From Serratia entomophila (lineage in GTDB: Bacteria > Pseudomonadota > Gammaproteobacteria > Enterobacterales > Enterobacteriaceae): DNA of 64,000 nt. The notes under the pieces were generated by a model. That model did no database searches. It saw only the letters and a program-made list of their open reading frames with translations, and had not been told where the DNA came from. A program made the translations under genes and the position numbers. The stretch covers positions 1,922,001-1,986,000 of the forward strand of contig NZ_CP082787.1 of the NCBI RefSeq assembly GCF_021462285.1, in the 5' to 3' direction. Positions 1-10,056 of the stretch are shown piece after piece (the first letter of the stretch is position 1; each line of letters starts with the position of its first letter).

Positions 1-70
1 TGCCGAGGATCTTCAGCAGCGTGGCGTTTTCTGGCACGGCTTCCGGCGCCGCGGTGTCTTTGTCGGTCAT
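1..70 (-). CDS. Hypothetical protein, N-terminal fragment cut by window edge
   Basis: A reading frame starts at the ATG at 70 (minus strand) and leaves the window after 23 codons. It is preceded by a good ribosome binding site (GAGAGGA) about 6 nt upstream. The visible residues are polar and Ala/Pro-rich and then turn hydrophobic (TLLKILG). That would fit a short cytoplasmic tail before a first membrane segment, but this is inference. I do not recognise the family from 23 residues. The gene has an unusually long upstream region with hairpins, described separately. Confidence 0.55.
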   Translation of the reverse strand, partial: MTDKDTAAPEAVPENATLLKILG

Positions 71-240
71 TAAAAATCCTCTCTGTCGTGACGGAAGGGA
101 GATACGGCTAACGTGCTTACCTAAGTAAACGCGCATTCCCTCAGGGTTCATTGAGCCCAATCGCTACCGTAAGGCAGGGATGTGGATTTCCACTTATTCA
201 TTACAGTTATAACAACTCACTGCAATATGCTCCAGCATAA
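71..240 (-). promoter_or_regulatory. Candidate structured 5' leader of the truncated gene
   Basis: Between a possible promoter (TTGCAG and TATAAC-like elements around 205-225, minus strand) and the start codon at 70 lies about 130 nt without coding potential. Read on the minus strand it contains several small inverted repeats: a GTGGA/TCCAC hairpin near 182-193, a GGGCTC/GAACCC hairpin with one mismatch near 145-159, and a GC-rich segment next to the ribosome binding site. I could not match it to a riboswitch consensus. A regulatory leader is inference from length and hairpin density. Confidence 0.25.
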
Positions 241-330
241 CTTTGCCCTAACTTGGAAGCCGGGGCTGAGCAATGCGTGCTCTGTATGCAAAGTGAATTA
301 TATGCGCTCTGGCGATCGGGCGTAGGACGG

Positions 331-363
331 GAAAAACCCTGCAAATACTGATGATTTGCAGGG
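331..363 (-). terminator. Rho-independent terminator of opgC
   Basis: A perfect 10-bp stem (CCCTGCAAAT at 337-346 with ATTTGCAGGG at 354-363) has a 7-nt loop. On the minus strand it is followed by five T residues. It lies 8 nt beyond the opgC stop codon. Confidence 0.85.
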
Positions 364-371
364 CGAGGGGT

Positions 372-1502
372 TTATTGCGGTTTGCCGGAGAACAGGAAAC
401 GCAGTACGGGAACCCGCTTGTGCAGTTCATATAATCCGAAGGCCAACGTGAAGACAAACAGCAGGCCCAGCAGGAATCCCAGCAGATTGTTACCGATATA
501 AGGTGTCACAAAAGCGCCATATATCAGGGTGAGCGGATGGTGCACCAGATATATAAACAGCGAGGCATTGACCAGATAAGTGATTCGTGGCGAGTGGTAG
601 TTCAGCAGGCTGTGGCCGAATGAGAACACCAGATTAGCCATCAGGATCCCCAATAGGGATTTGATCACCACTTCCAGTTCAAACATATAGCTGCTGTGGG
701 CCAACAGCTTCTGGTTCAGCATGTAAGCGATGAACAGCAACAGCGCGCCCAGCAGCGCCAGCGGCGAACGGCGCAGAAAAATTTCCTTCAACCACACATA
801 CTTAAACGCGTAAGCGCCCAGGATGAAGAACGGCAGATAGAACATCGTCTCCATCACCACGAAGTTGAACAGACCGTTGGATAATAACTGAGGGGCAAAA
901 ATTAAAATAATACGGTGCGCGGCCGAATAGAATAACGCATAAATAAGAAAGAGCAGTGAGATGTTTCCTAATCCTGTCATCTTATTTATTAGCGCCGGCA
1001 CCTGGGCGCTTTTTTGCGCCTTAATTTTTCTGAACAGGTAAAAGCATACGCTGGTCAATAACGTGAGCGTTAATAAAAACCACAGATGAGAAACCAGCTC
1101 CCAAACTGTTACATTTATTTTCTGATAGAGAGAAAAATTATCCCAGCCGTTCAGCTTATCGGTGAAGTATTTCAGCATGAAAAACTGCGGCACGGTTATT
1201 AATGGGATGGAACTCAGCAACGGGATCGCCACGCGTTCCAGCCGCACCTTCAGCCACTGGCGGCGCTCGTAGCGCTGGTAGAGCATGTAGGAGAAGTAGC
1301 CGGATATCACGAAGAACACCTGCATGCGGAAAGCGTGGATGAAGTCGTTCAGCACCGTAAGCGAAAAGGAGGGGGTGGCGCTGTTCACCGCCCAGGCGTG
1401 GCTGGAATAGATCAGGGAGAGGTGAAAAGGGACACCGAGCAACATCAAATAGGCCCGGATTGAATCGAGAAAAAACTCGCGTTGGTTGCTGCCGTTAGTC
1501 AT
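372..1502 (-). CDS. opgC: Glucans biosynthesis protein C (OPG succinyltransferase)
   Basis: This 376-aa multi-spanning inner-membrane protein of the acyltransferase-3 family is nearly collinear with E. coli OpgC (MdoC). Recognisable stretches are the N-terminal FFLDSIRAYLMLLG, the SHLWFLL segment and the C-terminal YLVHHPLTL and RFLFSGKP. In E. coli the enzyme transfers succinyl groups to osmoregulated periplasmic glucans. It is transcribed divergently from opgGH, the usual arrangement, and shares a roughly 220-bp promoter region with it. A strong terminator follows. The start codon (ATG at 1502) has only a weak ribosome binding site but matches the family N-terminus. Confidence 0.95.
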   Translation of the reverse strand: MTNGSNQREFFLDSIRAYLMLLGVPFHLSLIYSSHAWAVNSATPSFSLTVLNDFIHAFRMQVFFVISGYFSYMLYQRYERRQWLKVRLERVAIPLLSSIPLITVPQFFMLKYFTDKLNGWDNFSLYQKINVTVWELVSHLWFLLTLTLLTSVCFYLFRKIKAQKSAQVPALINKMTGLGNISLLFLIYALFYSAAHRIILIFAPQLLSNGLFNFVVMETMFYLPFFILGAYAFKYVWLKEIFLRRSPLALLGALLLFIAYMLNQKLLAHSSYMFELEVVIKSLLGILMANLVFSFGHSLLNYHSPRITYLVNASLFIYLVHHPLTLIYGAFVTPYIGNNLLGFLLGLLFVFTLAFGLYELHKRVPVLRFLFSGKPQ

Positions 1503-1722
1503 AGGTTACCGCTGGTGATTTAATCGGATGATCATTAACACGCTTAATAAGTCGTCAAGGGTTAAATCGTTATCTGAAACCCTACTATACCGATTCACAT
1601 TTTTCCATAGCGTCTTGTTGCGCGGCTTGCTACGCTGGTGTTTCGCCAGCTGCTTAAACAATGAGCCGCAAATATGAACCATCCATTTATCATGTTGTCG
1701 GAAAGCTGAATAATCCATTAAT
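1503..1722. promoter_or_regulatory. Divergent opgC / opgG promoter region
   Basis: This is a non-coding, relatively AT-rich stretch between two divergently transcribed glucan genes. It must hold both promoters. I cannot fix either -10/-35 pair with confidence. The opgG side contains a run of G residues (1753-1759) that looks like a ribosome binding site. Confidence 0.45.
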
Positions 1723-3330
1723 ATGGATTTAAATGTTTTGAGCACACGAATAGGGGGGGATGTGCTAGTTAATATATTGTCCGGACAACCACGCGCGGCG
1801 AGCGTTCGTTGGTTAGGCGCTACCGTATTGTTCACGCTGTTTACTTCGCAGGCTTGGGCTTTTTCCATCGATGATGTGGCCAAGCAGGCGCAGGATCTGG
1901 CAGGGAAAGGCTTCGAAGCGCCGAAGAGCAACCTTCCTTCTCAGTTCCGCGAGATGAAGTTCGCGGACTATCAGCAGATTCAGTTCAATCACGATAAAGC
2001 CTATTGGAGTAAGCTGAAAACCCCTTTCAAGCTTGAGTTTTATCATCAGGGGATGTACTTCGACACGCCGGTGAAGATCAATGAAGTCACCACCACCAGC
2101 GTAAAAGAGATCAAGTACAGCCCGGACTACTTTAACTTCGGTTCGGTCAAGCACGATCCGGATTCGGTGAAGAACCTCGGCTTTGCCGGCTTCAAGGTGC
2201 TGTATCCGATCAACAGTGCGGACAAGAACGACGAGATTATGAGCCTGCTGGGCGCGAGCTACTTCCGCGTGGTGGGTAAAGGGCAGGTATACGGGCTTTC
2301 GGCCCGCGGCCTGGCGATTGACACCGCTTTGCCGTCTGGCGAAGAGTTCCCGCGTTTCCGCGAGTTCTGGGTCGAGCGTCCGAAGCAGGGCGACAAACAC
2401 CTGGTTATCTACGCGCTGCTGGATTCGCCGCGCGCGACCGGCGCTTACCGCTTTGTGGTTTATCCGGGCCGCGACAGCACGGTGGACGTCGAGTCCAAAG
2501 TGTTCCTGCGCGACAAGGTCGGCAAACTGGGCATGGCGCCGTTGACCAGCATGTATCTGTTTGGGCCGAGCCAGCCTTCGCCGACGCTGAACTACCGCCC
2601 GGCGCTGCATGACTCCAACGGCCTGTCGATCCACGCCGGCAACGGTGAATGGATCTGGCGCCCGCTGAACAACCCGAAACATCTTTCCGTCAGCACCTAC
2701 ACCGTCGAGAATCCGAAAGGCTTCGGCCTGCTGCAGCGCGGCCGCAACTTCCGCGATTACGAAGATCTGGACGATCGTTACGATCTGCGCCCAAGCGCCT
2801 GGATCGAACCGCGCGGCGACTGGGGCAAGGGCAAGGTTGAGCTGGTGGAAATCCCGACGGCGGACGAAACCAACGACAACATCGTCGCCTTCTGGACGCC
2901 GGACGTGCTGCCGGATGCCAAAAAGCCGCTGGCGCTGAGCTACCGTCTGCACTTCACCCGCGATGAAGACAAGCTGCATTCGCAGGATATCGCCTATGTC
3001 AGCAAGACCATGCGTTCAACCGGCGACGTGAAACAGTCGAACCTGATCCGCGAGCCTGACGGCAGCGTGGCGTTCCTGGTTGACTTCGTCGGCCCGGTGC
3101 TGAAAGGCCTGGACGCCAACGCGCCGATCGCCTCTCAGGTGAGCGTCGGTGATAACGGTGAGATGGTGGAAAACAATGTCCGCTATAATCCGGTGACCAA
3201 AGGCTGGCGCCTGACGCTGCGTCTGAAAGTGAAAGACGACAAGAAGCCGGTGGAAATGCGCGCGGCGCTGGTCAATGGTGATAAGACCCTGTCGGAAACC
3301 TGGAGCTATCAGCTACCTGCCAATGAATAA
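1723..3330 (+). CDS. opgG: Glucans biosynthesis protein G, periplasmic
   Basis: This protein is highly similar throughout to E. coli OpgG (MdoG, 511 aa), a periplasmic protein needed for osmoregulated periplasmic glucan backbone synthesis and branching. A Sec signal peptide is visible (hydrophobic core [17 protein letters not shown], cleavage before [11 protein letters not shown]). The C-terminus [11 protein letters not shown] is the family's. The start is uncertain. ATG 1723 gives 535 aa with an unusually long leader. GTG 1762 and TTG 1777 would give a normal signal peptide, but their spacing to the G-rich ribosome binding site at 1753-1760 is not ideal. The last 8 nt overlap opgH, implying translational coupling. 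Confidence 0.95.
   Translation: MDLNVLSTRIGGDVLVNILSGQPRAASVRWLGATVLFTLFTSQAWAFSIDDVAKQAQDLAGKGFEAPKSNLPSQFREMKFADYQQIQFNHDKAYWSKLKTPFKLEFYHQGMYFDTPVKINEVTTTSVKEIKYSPDYFNFGSVKHDPDSVKNLGFAGFKVLYPINSADKNDEIMSLLGASYFRVVGKGQVYGLSARGLAIDTALPSGEEFPRFREFWVERPKQGDKHLVIYALLDSPRATGAYRFVVYPGRDSTVDVESKVFLRDKVGKLGMAPLTSMYLFGPSQPSPTLNYRPALHDSNGLSIHAGNGEWIWRPLNNPKHLSVSTYTVENPKGFGLLQRGRNFRDYEDLDDRYDLRPSAWIEPRGDWGKGKVELVEIPTADETNDNIVAFWTPDVLPDAKKPLALSYRLHFTRDEDKLHSQDIAYVSKTMRSTGDVKQSNLIREPDGSVAFLVDFVGPVLKGLDANAPIASQVSVGDNGEMVENNVRYNPVTKGWRLTLRLKVKDDKKPVEMRAALVNGDKTLSETWSYQLPANE
1777..1788. promoter_or_regulatory. 12-bp perfect palindrome at the opgG start
   Basis: TTGTCCGGACAA is a perfect palindrome overlapping the possible TTG start codon of opgG. 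Sites of the TNGTCNNACNA type are typical operators of GntR-family regulators. No such regulator is nearby and the assignment is only a resemblance. Confidence 0.3.
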
Positions 3331-5884
3331 GCCTACTCAACCCGCCCAGGATTATCTTGCGGCGATGCCTCTGACCGCTGAGCGGTCGGAGGCGCTTAAA
3401 TCACAGCCGGCGGCGGATGACGCCCTGGCGCTGGAGGCGCTGCATCGTCAGATGGGCGCCGCCGACGCCAACGTCAACAGCCTGCCGGCGGACGACGTGG
3501 CGCTGGCCTCGGTCAAGGCGCGTATTGAAAACGCCTGGCCGGACGCGGTCAGCGATGAAGACTTCGATACCGACCCGGAAGGGCGCACCATTCTCAAGGC
3601 GACGCCGCCGGTGAAACGCACCAGCATGTTCCCCGAAGCCTGGCGCACCAACCCGGTGGCGCGCTTCTGGGATTCGTTGCTGGGCCGTACCCCGCATAGC
3701 CGCCATGCCTCCAAAGAGGAAGCCGAAGCGGAAAATCGCTGGCGCGCGGTCGGCTCGATGCGCCGCTACGTGCTGCTGGTATTGATGCTGGTGCAGACCG
3801 GCATCGCCACCTGGTACATGAAAACCATTCTGCCTTATCAGGGATGGGCGCTGATCGATCCGCTCGCCATGTGGGACCAGGATGTGATGCAGTCGGTGCT
3901 GCAGTTGCTGCCTTATGTGCTGCAAACCGGCATCCTGATCCTGTTCGCCATCCTGTTCTGCTGGGTGTCCGCCGGTTTCTGGACCGCGCTGATGGGCTTC
4001 CTGCAGCTGCTGATCGGCAAAGACAAATACAGCATCTCCTCCACCATCAAGGGCGATGAGCCGATCGATCCGGCGCACCGCACCGCCTTGATCATGCCTA
4101 TCTGCAACGAAGACGTCGAACGGGTGTTCGCCGGCCTGCGTGCGACCTACGAATCCGTCGCCGCCACCGGCCAGCTGGAACACTTCGATATCTACGTGCT
4201 GAGCGACAGCTACGACCCGGATATCTGCGTGGCGGAGCAAAAGGCCTGGATGGAGCTGTGCCGCGACGTCGACGGCCACGGCCGCATTTTCTATCGCCGC
4301 CGCCGCCGCCGCGTGAAGCGTAAAAGCGGCAACATCGACGACTTCTGCCGTCGCTGGGGTGGGGAATACAGCTACATGGTGATCCTGGACGCCGACAGCG
4401 TGATGAGCGGTGAATGCCTCACCGGTCTGGTGCGCCTGATGGAAGCCAACCCGAACGCCGGGATTATCCAGTCGGCGCCGAAGGCCTCCGGCATGGACAC
4501 CCTGTACGCGCGCGTGCAGCAGTTCGCCACCCGGGTGTACGGGCCGCTGTTTACCGCCGGCCTGCATTTCTGGCAGTTGGGCGAATCGCACTACTGGGGC
4601 CACAACGCGATCATCCGCGTGAAGCCGTTTATCGAACACTGTGCGCTGGCGCCGCTGCCGGGCGAGGGCTCCTTCGCCGGCTCGATTTTGTCGCATGACT
4701 TCGTCGAGGCTGCGCTGATGCGCCGCGCCGGTTGGGGCGTGTGGATCGCCTATGATCTGCCTGGCAGCTACGAAGAATTGCCGCCTAACTTGCTGGACGA
4801 GCTGAAGCGCGACCGCCGCTGGTGCCACGGCAACCTGATGAACTTCCGCCTGTTCCTGGTGAAGGGCATGCACCCGGTGCACCGTGCGGTGTTCCTGACC
4901 GGCGTGATGTCCTATCTGTCGGCGCCGCTGTGGTTCATGTTCCTGGCGCTGTCCACTGCGCTGCAGGTGGTGCATACCCTGATGGAACCGCAGTACTTCC
5001 TGCAGCCGCGCCAGCTGTTCCCGGTGTGGCCGCAGTGGCGCCCGGAACTGGCGATAGCCTTGTTCTCCACCACCCTGGTGCTGCTGTTCCTGCCTAAGCT
5101 GCTCAGCATCGTGCTGATCTGGGCCAAGGGCGCGAAAGAATACGGCGGCGCTTTCCGGTTGCTGATTTCGATGCTGATGGAAATGCTGTTCTCGGTGCTG
5201 CTGGCGCCGGTGCGCATGCTGTTCCATACCGTGTTCGTGGTCAGCGCGTTCCTTGGCTGGGAAGTGGTGTGGAATTCACCGCAGCGCGATGACGACGATA
5301 CCCCCTGGGGCGAAGCGTTCAAACGCCACGGCTCGCAAATGTTGCTGGGCCTGGTGTGGGCCGGCGGCATGGCCTGGCTGGATCTGCGTTTCCTGTGGTG
5401 GTTATCGCCGATCGTGTTCTCGCTGATCCTGTCGCCGTTCGTTTCGGTGCTGTCGAGCCGGGCGACCCTGGGCATGAAGAGCAAGCGCGCCAAGCTGTTC
5501 TTGATCCCGGAAGAATACTCGCCGCCGCGTGAGCTGCTGGCGACGGAAGAGTATCTGCAGCTTAACCGCGAACGCGCCTTGGCCAACGGTTTTATGCATG
5601 CGGTGGTCAACCCGTCCTTCAATGCGCTGTCCGCCGCATTGGCGACGGCGCGCCACCACCTGCGCGCGACGATTGAACGCAACCGCGAAGAGCGGGTGAA
5701 GGAAGCGTTGGCGCTGGGGCCGGAGAAACTGGTGAAAGGCAAACGCCTGGAGCTGTTGAGCGACCCGGTGGCGCTGTCGCGCCTGCACCAGCGCGTCTGG
5801 CTGCAGCCGGAAGGCGCCGCCTGGCGTGAATATTATCAACGGTTGCCGCATAACCCGCTGGCGCATCCGGTGGGGCAGCGTTAA
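3323..5884 (+). CDS. opgH: Glucans biosynthesis glucosyltransferase H
   Basis: This 853-aa inner-membrane family-2 glycosyltransferase polymerises the beta-1,2-glucose backbone of osmoregulated periplasmic glucans from UDP-glucose; in E. coli OpgH also inhibits FtsZ in a UDP-glucose-dependent way. Visible features are an N-terminal cytoplasmic tail, membrane segments around 155-175 and 205-250, the GT2 core with DADSV and a processivity motif ending RRWCHGN, then clustered C-terminal membrane helices. The start ATG at 3323 overlaps the end of opgG by 8 nt and gives the family N-terminus (MNKPTQ). The N-terminal 120 residues diverge more from E. coli than the core. A terminator follows. Confidence 0.97.
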   Translation: MNKPTQPAQDYLAAMPLTAERSEALKSQPAADDALALEALHRQMGAADANVNSLPADDVALASVKARIENAWPDAVSDEDFDTDPEGRTILKATPPVKRTSMFPEAWRTNPVARFWDSLLGRTPHSRHASKEEAEAENRWRAVGSMRRYVLLVLMLVQTGIATWYMKTILPYQGWALIDPLAMWDQDVMQSVLQLLPYVLQTGILILFAILFCWVSAGFWTALMGFLQLLIGKDKYSISSTIKGDEPIDPAHRTALIMPICNEDVERVFAGLRATYESVAATGQLEHFDIYVLSDSYDPDICVAEQKAWMELCRDVDGHGRIFYRRRRRRVKRKSGNIDDFCRRWGGEYSYMVILDADSVMSGECLTGLVRLMEANPNAGIIQSAPKASGMDTLYARVQQFATRVYGPLFTAGLHFWQLGESHYWGHNAIIRVKPFIEHCALAPLPGEGSFAGSILSHDFVEAALMRRAGWGVWIAYDLPGSYEELPPNLLDELKRDRRWCHGNLMNFRLFLVKGMHPVHRAVFLTGVMSYLSAPLWFMFLALSTALQVVHTLMEPQYFLQPRQLFPVWPQWRPELAIALFSTTLVLLFLPKLLSIVLIWAKGAKEYGGAFRLLISMLMEMLFSVLLAPVRMLFHTVFVVSAFLGWEVVWNSPQRDDDDTPWGEAFKRHGSQMLLGLVWAGGMAWLDLRFLWWLSPIVFSLILSPFVSVLSSRATLGMKSKRAKLFLIPEEYSPPRELLATEEYLQLNRERALANGFMHAVVNPSFNALSAALATARHHLRATIERNREERVKEALALGPEKLVKGKRLELLSDPVALSRLHQRVWLQPEGAAWREYYQRLPHNPLAHPVGQR

Positions 5885-5905
5885 CCGCTGGATCCGCAGT
5901 TGCGA

Positions 5906-5937
5906 AAGGGGATGCGCATGGCGCGTCCCCTTTTTTT
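5906..5937 (+). terminator. Rho-independent terminator of opgGH
   Basis: An AGGGGATGCGC / GCGCGTCCCCT stem-loop (5907-5931) is followed by seven T residues, 22 nt after the opgH stop. Confidence 0.85.
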
Positions 5938-6059
5938 CGCCCATTGCTTACGTATCGCCGACCAAGCGCCGGCCTAAAAGCATGCTAAAATCCGCCTGAG
6001 GCGTTGTTTATTCCGAACAACCCAGGCAAAGAGTCAATGTGGTGAAGCTCCCTTTTCTC

Positions 6060-6287
6060 ATGCGTTTCCCGTTGCTGGTGGCCGGCGTGATGGCCTTATC
6101 CGGCTGCGGCAGCATCGTCAGCCGCACCGTGCCCGGCGCCGGGCACGGCCATCAATATTATCCCGGCGTGCAGTGGGATCTGCGCGATAGCCCGTGGCGT
6201 TATATCACGGTGATAGACGTGCCGCTGTCGATGGTGGTGGATACCTTTATGCTGCCGTTTGACGCGCAGCATGGCCCTTATGAATAA
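6060..6287 (+). CDS. yceK: YceK family lipoprotein (DUF1375)
   Basis: This 75-aa lipoprotein has an N-terminal hydrophobic signal and the lipobox LSGC. The conserved segment GHGHQYYPGVQWDLRDSPWRY and the terminal HGPYE match E. coli YceK, also 75 aa. Its function is unknown. I chose ATG 6060 because it gives the family length. In-frame GTG codons at 6039 and 6042 lie behind a weak GAG ribosome binding site and would add seven or six residues. Its place directly downstream of opgGH is the same in E. coli. Confidence 0.85.
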   Translation: MRFPLLVAGVMALSGCGSIVSRTVPGAGHGHQYYPGVQWDLRDSPWRYITVIDVPLSMVVDTFMLPFDAQHGPYE

Positions 6288-6293
6288 GGCACA

Positions 6294-6875
6294 TCAGCGC
6301 GTGGCGAACACCACCAATTGGTAATCTTTTTGGCCGCTGCGAAAGGGCGCCAGCGCCGTCATGCCGAGGCCTTGCACATGCGCCGCCAGCGAGTGGGGGT
6401 TATCGTCGTCGATAAACAGCGCGCCGGCGTCAAATTCGCCGCAGGTATGCGCCCTGACGGCGGCATACAGCTGCTTCAGCACGCCCTTGCCGCGCCAGGC
6501 GCGATCGAGGCACACCGGGCCATACATAAACACCCGCTGCTCGCTGAGCGGCGCGCCGTTGAAAGACAGGCCGGCCAGCGTCGCCAGCATGGCGTCCACC
6601 ACCGGCGGGCGCGGCCGCGCGTCGGTGGACATCAGGCAGACAAAGCCCGCCAGCCGCTCAGCCGCCGTCGCCACCAGAATGCCCAGCCGCTGATTGATGT
6701 GCGCCAGCTGCGCCTCGTCCATGCGCGAGACGATGAATCCCTGCCGCTTTTGGGCGTCGCTGAGGTTCTCCGGCACGTTTTGCGCCTGCAGCTGCAGAAT
6801 AGCGGGGTAGTCTGCAGGGCGCGCCAGGCGAACGGCTATCGAGGCTTGGCCGCAGGGGCTCACCTTTCGTCCCAT
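6294..6875 (-). CDS. GNAT family N-acetyltransferase
   Basis: This is a protein of about 193 aa with the GNAT fold. The beta4 segment VFMYGPVCLDRAWRGKGVLKQLY contains the acetyl-CoA binding motif RGKGV, and the C-terminal part has FIDDDNPHSLAAH. The substrate is unknown. The start is a choice between ATG 6875, which overlaps the end of msyB by 16 nt, and GTG 6863, which forms a GTGA overlap with the msyB stop. Either way the gene is translationally coupled to msyB and probably cotranscribed with it. The linkage to msyB is not found in E. coli K-12. Confidence 0.75.
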   Translation of the reverse strand: MGRKVSPCGQASIAVRLARPADYPAILQLQAQNVPENLSDAQKRQGFIVSRMDEAQLAHINQRLGILVATAAERLAGFVCLMSTDARPRPPVVDAMLATLAGLSFNGAPLSEQRVFMYGPVCLDRAWRGKGVLKQLYAAVRAHTCGEFDAGALFIDDDNPHSLAAHVQGLGMTALAPFRSGQKDYQLVVFATR

Positions 6876-7237
6876 TCGTCGGCGGCGGCCTGGCCTTCCT
6901 CGGTGTCCAGCGGCGGTTCGAGCTGGAAGTCGCCTTCCTCCCACTCGTACAGGGTGTTTTCATCGATCCATTCGGCGGTGATCTCCACTTCGTCGTAGTC
7001 ACCGTCAAAAATTGCCTGGGCCGCCGCACCGCTGCGCAGCGTCAGGCACTCAACCGACTCGCCTTCCTCTTCGAAGAATTCCGCCTGCCACATGATGTCG
7101 CCTTCCTGCATCACGTATTTTTGCAGGTTGAACTGCTGTGGCACCGGCGGTTCGTCGTCATTGCCGCCTTCGGCGAACTCAATAAACTCTTCGCGTGCCG
7201 CTTCGATGGCTTCTTCCAGGGTTGCATACAGGCTCAT
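6860..7237 (-). CDS. msyB: Acidic protein MsyB
   Basis: This 125-aa, strongly acidic protein is close to E. coli MsyB (124 aa). The conserved start MSLYATLEEAIEAAREEF, the QKYVMQEGDIMW segment and the terminal EGQAAADEWDER are all present. MsyB was found in E. coli as a multicopy suppressor of secY/secA export mutants; its molecular role is not established. ATG 7237 was chosen for its GGAGG ribosome binding site and the family N-terminus. The following acetyltransferase overlaps its 3' end. Confidence 0.93.
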   Translation of the reverse strand: MSLYATLEEAIEAAREEFIEFAEGGNDDEPPVPQQFNLQKYVMQEGDIMWQAEFFEEEGESVECLTLRSGAAAQAIFDGDYDEVEITAEWIDENTLYEWEEGDFQLEPPLDTEEGQAAADEWDER

Positions 7238-7430
7238 GTTCGCCTCCGTTAACAATGAGGGGATAGGGCAGTGTCATGTCAAACATCAGCATTAATTGTT
7301 GCCTCACTCGCTCAGGATGCAAATTTTTTTGTTGTCCGTTTTGCGACGACGATTGTCCGCTAAACGGGAGAAGGGGGCGGCGGTGCGGGAAATAATGGCT
7401 TTATCGTTCAGCTACAGCCAGGAGACTCTC

Positions 7431-9107
7431 ATGTTAATCGACCCTTCCGTCAAATATCGCCCGTTCCCGCCGGTGGCGCTGCCAGATCGGCAATGGCCGG
7501 GGCATACTCTGCAGCGGGCGCCGCGCTGGTGTTCCAGCGATTTGCGCGATGGCAATCAGGCGCTGGCGGAGCCGATGGACAATGTCCGCAAGCGCCAGTT
7601 TTATCAATTGCTGCTGCAATGCGGCTTTAAAGAGATTGAAGTGGCTTTCCCGTCGGCGTCGCAAACGGATTTCGATTTCGTGCGCGCGCTGATCGACGAA
7701 CGGCTGATCCCGGACGACGTCAGCATTCAGGTGCTGACCCAGTCGCGTGACGATCTGATCGATCGCACCTTCGAGGCGCTGCAGGGCGCCCCTCGCGCCA
7801 TCGTGCATCTGTATAACGCCACCGCCCCGATGTTCCGCGACATCGTGTTTCGCCAGGACAAGGCCGCCACCGTGGCGCTGGCGGTGAACGGCGCGCGGCG
7901 CATTCGCCAGCTGTGCGAACTGCAGCCGGAAACGGCCTGGACCTTTGAATATTCGCCGGAAACCTTCTGTTTTACCGAGCTGGAGTTCGCGCTGGAAATT
8001 TGCGAGGCGGTGGCCGACGTCTGGCAACCCGGGCCGCAGCGGCCGATGATCGTCAACTTGCCGGCGACGGTGGAGGTCAGCACCCCTAATGTGTATGCCG
8101 ATCAGATCGAATGGTTCTGTCGCCGCTTCAGCCGGCGCAGCCAGGTGACGATCAGCGTGCACCCGCACAACGACCGCGGCACCGGGGTCGCCTGCGCCGA
8201 GCTGGCGCTGCTGGCGGGCGCCGATCGGGTGGAAGGCTGCCTGTTCGGCAACGGCGAGCGTACCGGCAATGTCGATCTGGTCACGCTGGCGCTGAATTTG
8301 TATACCCAGGGGGTGGCGCCGGGATTGGATTTCAGCCGTTTGAAACAGGTGGTCGAGGTGGTGGAACAGTGCAATCAGCTGCCGGTGCACCCGCGCCATC
8401 CTTATGCCGGCGAGCTGGTGTTCACCGCATTTTCCGGATCGCATCAGGATGCTATCAAGAAGGGCTTTCAGGCGCAGCAACAGCGGCGGGACGGGCTGTG
8501 GCAGGTGCCGTATTTGCCGCTCGATCCGGCAGACGTCGGCTGCAGCTATGAAGCGGTGATCCGGGTCAACAGCCAGTCAGGCAAAAGCGGCGCCGCCTGG
8601 CTGCTGGAGCAAAATCACGGTCTGTCGCTGCCGCGCGGGCTGCAAATCGATTTCAGCAAGGTGGTGCAACAGGCCACCGACGGCAGCGGCAAGGAGATGA
8701 CCACGGCGGAGGTATGGCGGCTGTTTCGCGACACCTACGGCCTGGTGGACCTGCCGCGGCTGCAGCTGCTGAGCTATCAAACGGAAAGCCATGGCGTAGA
8801 GGCTTACAGCTTCAGCGCCCGGGTGCTGCGGCAGGGGGAGCAGTTGCGGCTGCTGGGCGTTGGCAACGGGCTGCTTTCCAGCGCGGTTGACGCGCTGCGC
8901 CAGCAGTTTGGCCTGAGTCTGGCGATAGAAGATTATCACGAGCATACGCTGGGGCATCAGAGCAGCAGCCGTGCGGTCACCTATATTCGCTGCACCCTGG
9001 CGCACGGCGAAGCGGCCTATGGCGTCGGCATTGACGTCGACTCCGCCAGCGCTTCGCTACAGGCGCTGTTCAACGTTGCCGGTCGCTATCTTGAGGCATC
9101 TTGCTGA
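7431..9107 (+). CDS. leuA: 2-isopropylmalate synthase, long (class II) form
   Basis: The 558-aa enzyme condenses acetyl-CoA with 2-oxoisovalerate, the first leucine-specific step. HMG-like motifs are clear: [11 protein letters not shown] near the N-terminus, [13 protein letters not shown] in the middle and [11 protein letters not shown] after it. A C-terminal LeuA dimer/allosteric domain covers about residues 420-558. It belongs to the long form known from actinobacteria and pseudomonads rather than the leuABCD-operon form of enterics, and no leuBCD is adjacent. ATG 7431 follows an AGGAGA ribosome binding site. The last 38 nt overlap the convergent AraC gene. A role in an alternative leucine or 2-oxoacid elongation route is inference. 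Confidence 0.88.
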   Translation: MLIDPSVKYRPFPPVALPDRQWPGHTLQRAPRWCSSDLRDGNQALAEPMDNVRKRQFYQLLLQCGFKEIEVAFPSASQTDFDFVRALIDERLIPDDVSIQVLTQSRDDLIDRTFEALQGAPRAIVHLYNATAPMFRDIVFRQDKAATVALAVNGARRIRQLCELQPETAWTFEYSPETFCFTELEFALEICEAVADVWQPGPQRPMIVNLPATVEVSTPNVYADQIEWFCRRFSRRSQVTISVHPHNDRGTGVACAELALLAGADRVEGCLFGNGERTGNVDLVTLALNLYTQGVAPGLDFSRLKQVVEVVEQCNQLPVHPRHPYAGELVFTAFSGSHQDAIKKGFQAQQQRRDGLWQVPYLPLDPADVGCSYEAVIRVNSQSGKSGAAWLLEQNHGLSLPRGLQIDFSKVVQQATDGSGKEMTTAEVWRLFRDTYGLVDLPRLQLLSYQTESHGVEAYSFSARVLRQGEQLRLLGVGNGLLSSAVDALRQQFGLSLAIEDYHEHTLGHQSSSRAVTYIRCTLAHGEAAYGVGIDVDSASASLQALFNVAGRYLEASC

Positions 9108-9858
9108 AGTATTCGCTGGGCGCGACGCCCAGCATACGACGAAACATGGCGCTGAAGGCGCTGGGGCTGTCGTAGCCGAGATCCAGCGCCACCTCCAGCA
9201 CCGAATGCCCGGCCGCCAGGGCATTCAGCGCCGCCAGCAGCCGGGCGCGGCGCACCCAGTCGCTAAAGCGCAGGCCGGTTTCCCGCTGGAAACGCCGTGA
9301 CAGGGTACGGCCGCTGACGTTGAGATGAGCAGCGGCCTGCTCCAACGCCCAGGGCTGCGCCAGCGATTGCTGCATATGCCGGCACAGCGCCAGCAGGGGC
9401 GCGTCGCGCGGTTCCGGCAAATGCAGCGGCAGGATGGGCAACACCCGTAACTCGTCGAGGATCAGCTCCATCACCCGTTCCTCCCTGCCACCCGGCGGAT
9501 AGCCCGGTGCAATCTCCATCGAGCAGATAATCAGCTCGCGCAGCAGCGGGGATATCTGCACCACCTGGCACTGCGCCGGCAGATCGGCCCGCGCCAGCGG
9601 ATCGATAAACAACGTCCTGGCCGCCACCTTGCCGGTAATGCGCAGGCTATGCACCACCTGAGCCGGCAGCCAGACGCCGCGCCCGGGAGGCACCACCCAA
9701 CTGCCCAGACGGGTATTGACCTGCACCACGCCGCTGAGGCTGTGTATCAACTGCGCGCAGTTATGGTAGTGATCGGGTTCGAAATCACCGTGCAGGTAAT
9801 CCCTGGCAAGCGGCCGGACCGGCTGATTGGCAGGCAGAAAGTCGTGGTACAACAGCAT
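9070..9858 (-). CDS. AraC family transcriptional regulator
   Basis: This 262-aa protein has an N-terminal cupin-like sensing domain ([20 protein letters not shown] and [16 protein letters not shown], typical of the RmlC-type AraC subgroup) and a C-terminal double helix-turn-helix of about 95 residues ending in the family motif [19 protein letters not shown]. The ligand is unknown. ATG 9858 was chosen for family length; AGGAG lies about 14 nt upstream. The 3' end overlaps the convergent leuA by 38 nt. It is divergent from the VOC gene, which is a candidate target. Confidence 0.88.
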   Translation of the reverse strand: MLLYHDFLPANQPVRPLARDYLHGDFEPDHYHNCAQLIHSLSGVVQVNTRLGSWVVPPGRGVWLPAQVVHSLRITGKVAARTLFIDPLARADLPAQCQVVQISPLLRELIICSMEIAPGYPPGGREERVMELILDELRVLPILPLHLPEPRDAPLLALCRHMQQSLAQPWALEQAAAHLNVSGRTLSRRFQRETGLRFSDWVRRARLLAALNALAAGHSVLEVALDLGYDSPSAFSAMFRRMLGVAPSEYFSKMPQDSDRQR

Positions 9859-10056
9859 CTTCAGGCTGCTCCTGCTGGAGAGAACGATAAGGCAGCATGC
9901 CATGGCGCATCATTTCGCACCAGCCTGTGGCGCCAGGCGCGCCGCATTTCTTGTCAGGTGATCAGTTTGCGCGGAGTTATAAGCTGTCGCAGCTCTTTTG
10001 CCTGGGATTGCCCCGTATGGCAACGCCCCATGGCCTATCCTCAAACGGAGATAATC

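Noticed and set aside
1813..2979. 388-codon open frame on the minus strand opposite opgG
   Set aside because: It is an antisense shadow of a conserved coding sequence, without start signals or domains.
3401..5227. 608-codon open frame on the minus strand opposite opgH
   Set aside because: It is a shadow of a well-conserved gene. The translation is low-complexity His/Gln/Arg/Ala without any recognisable domain.
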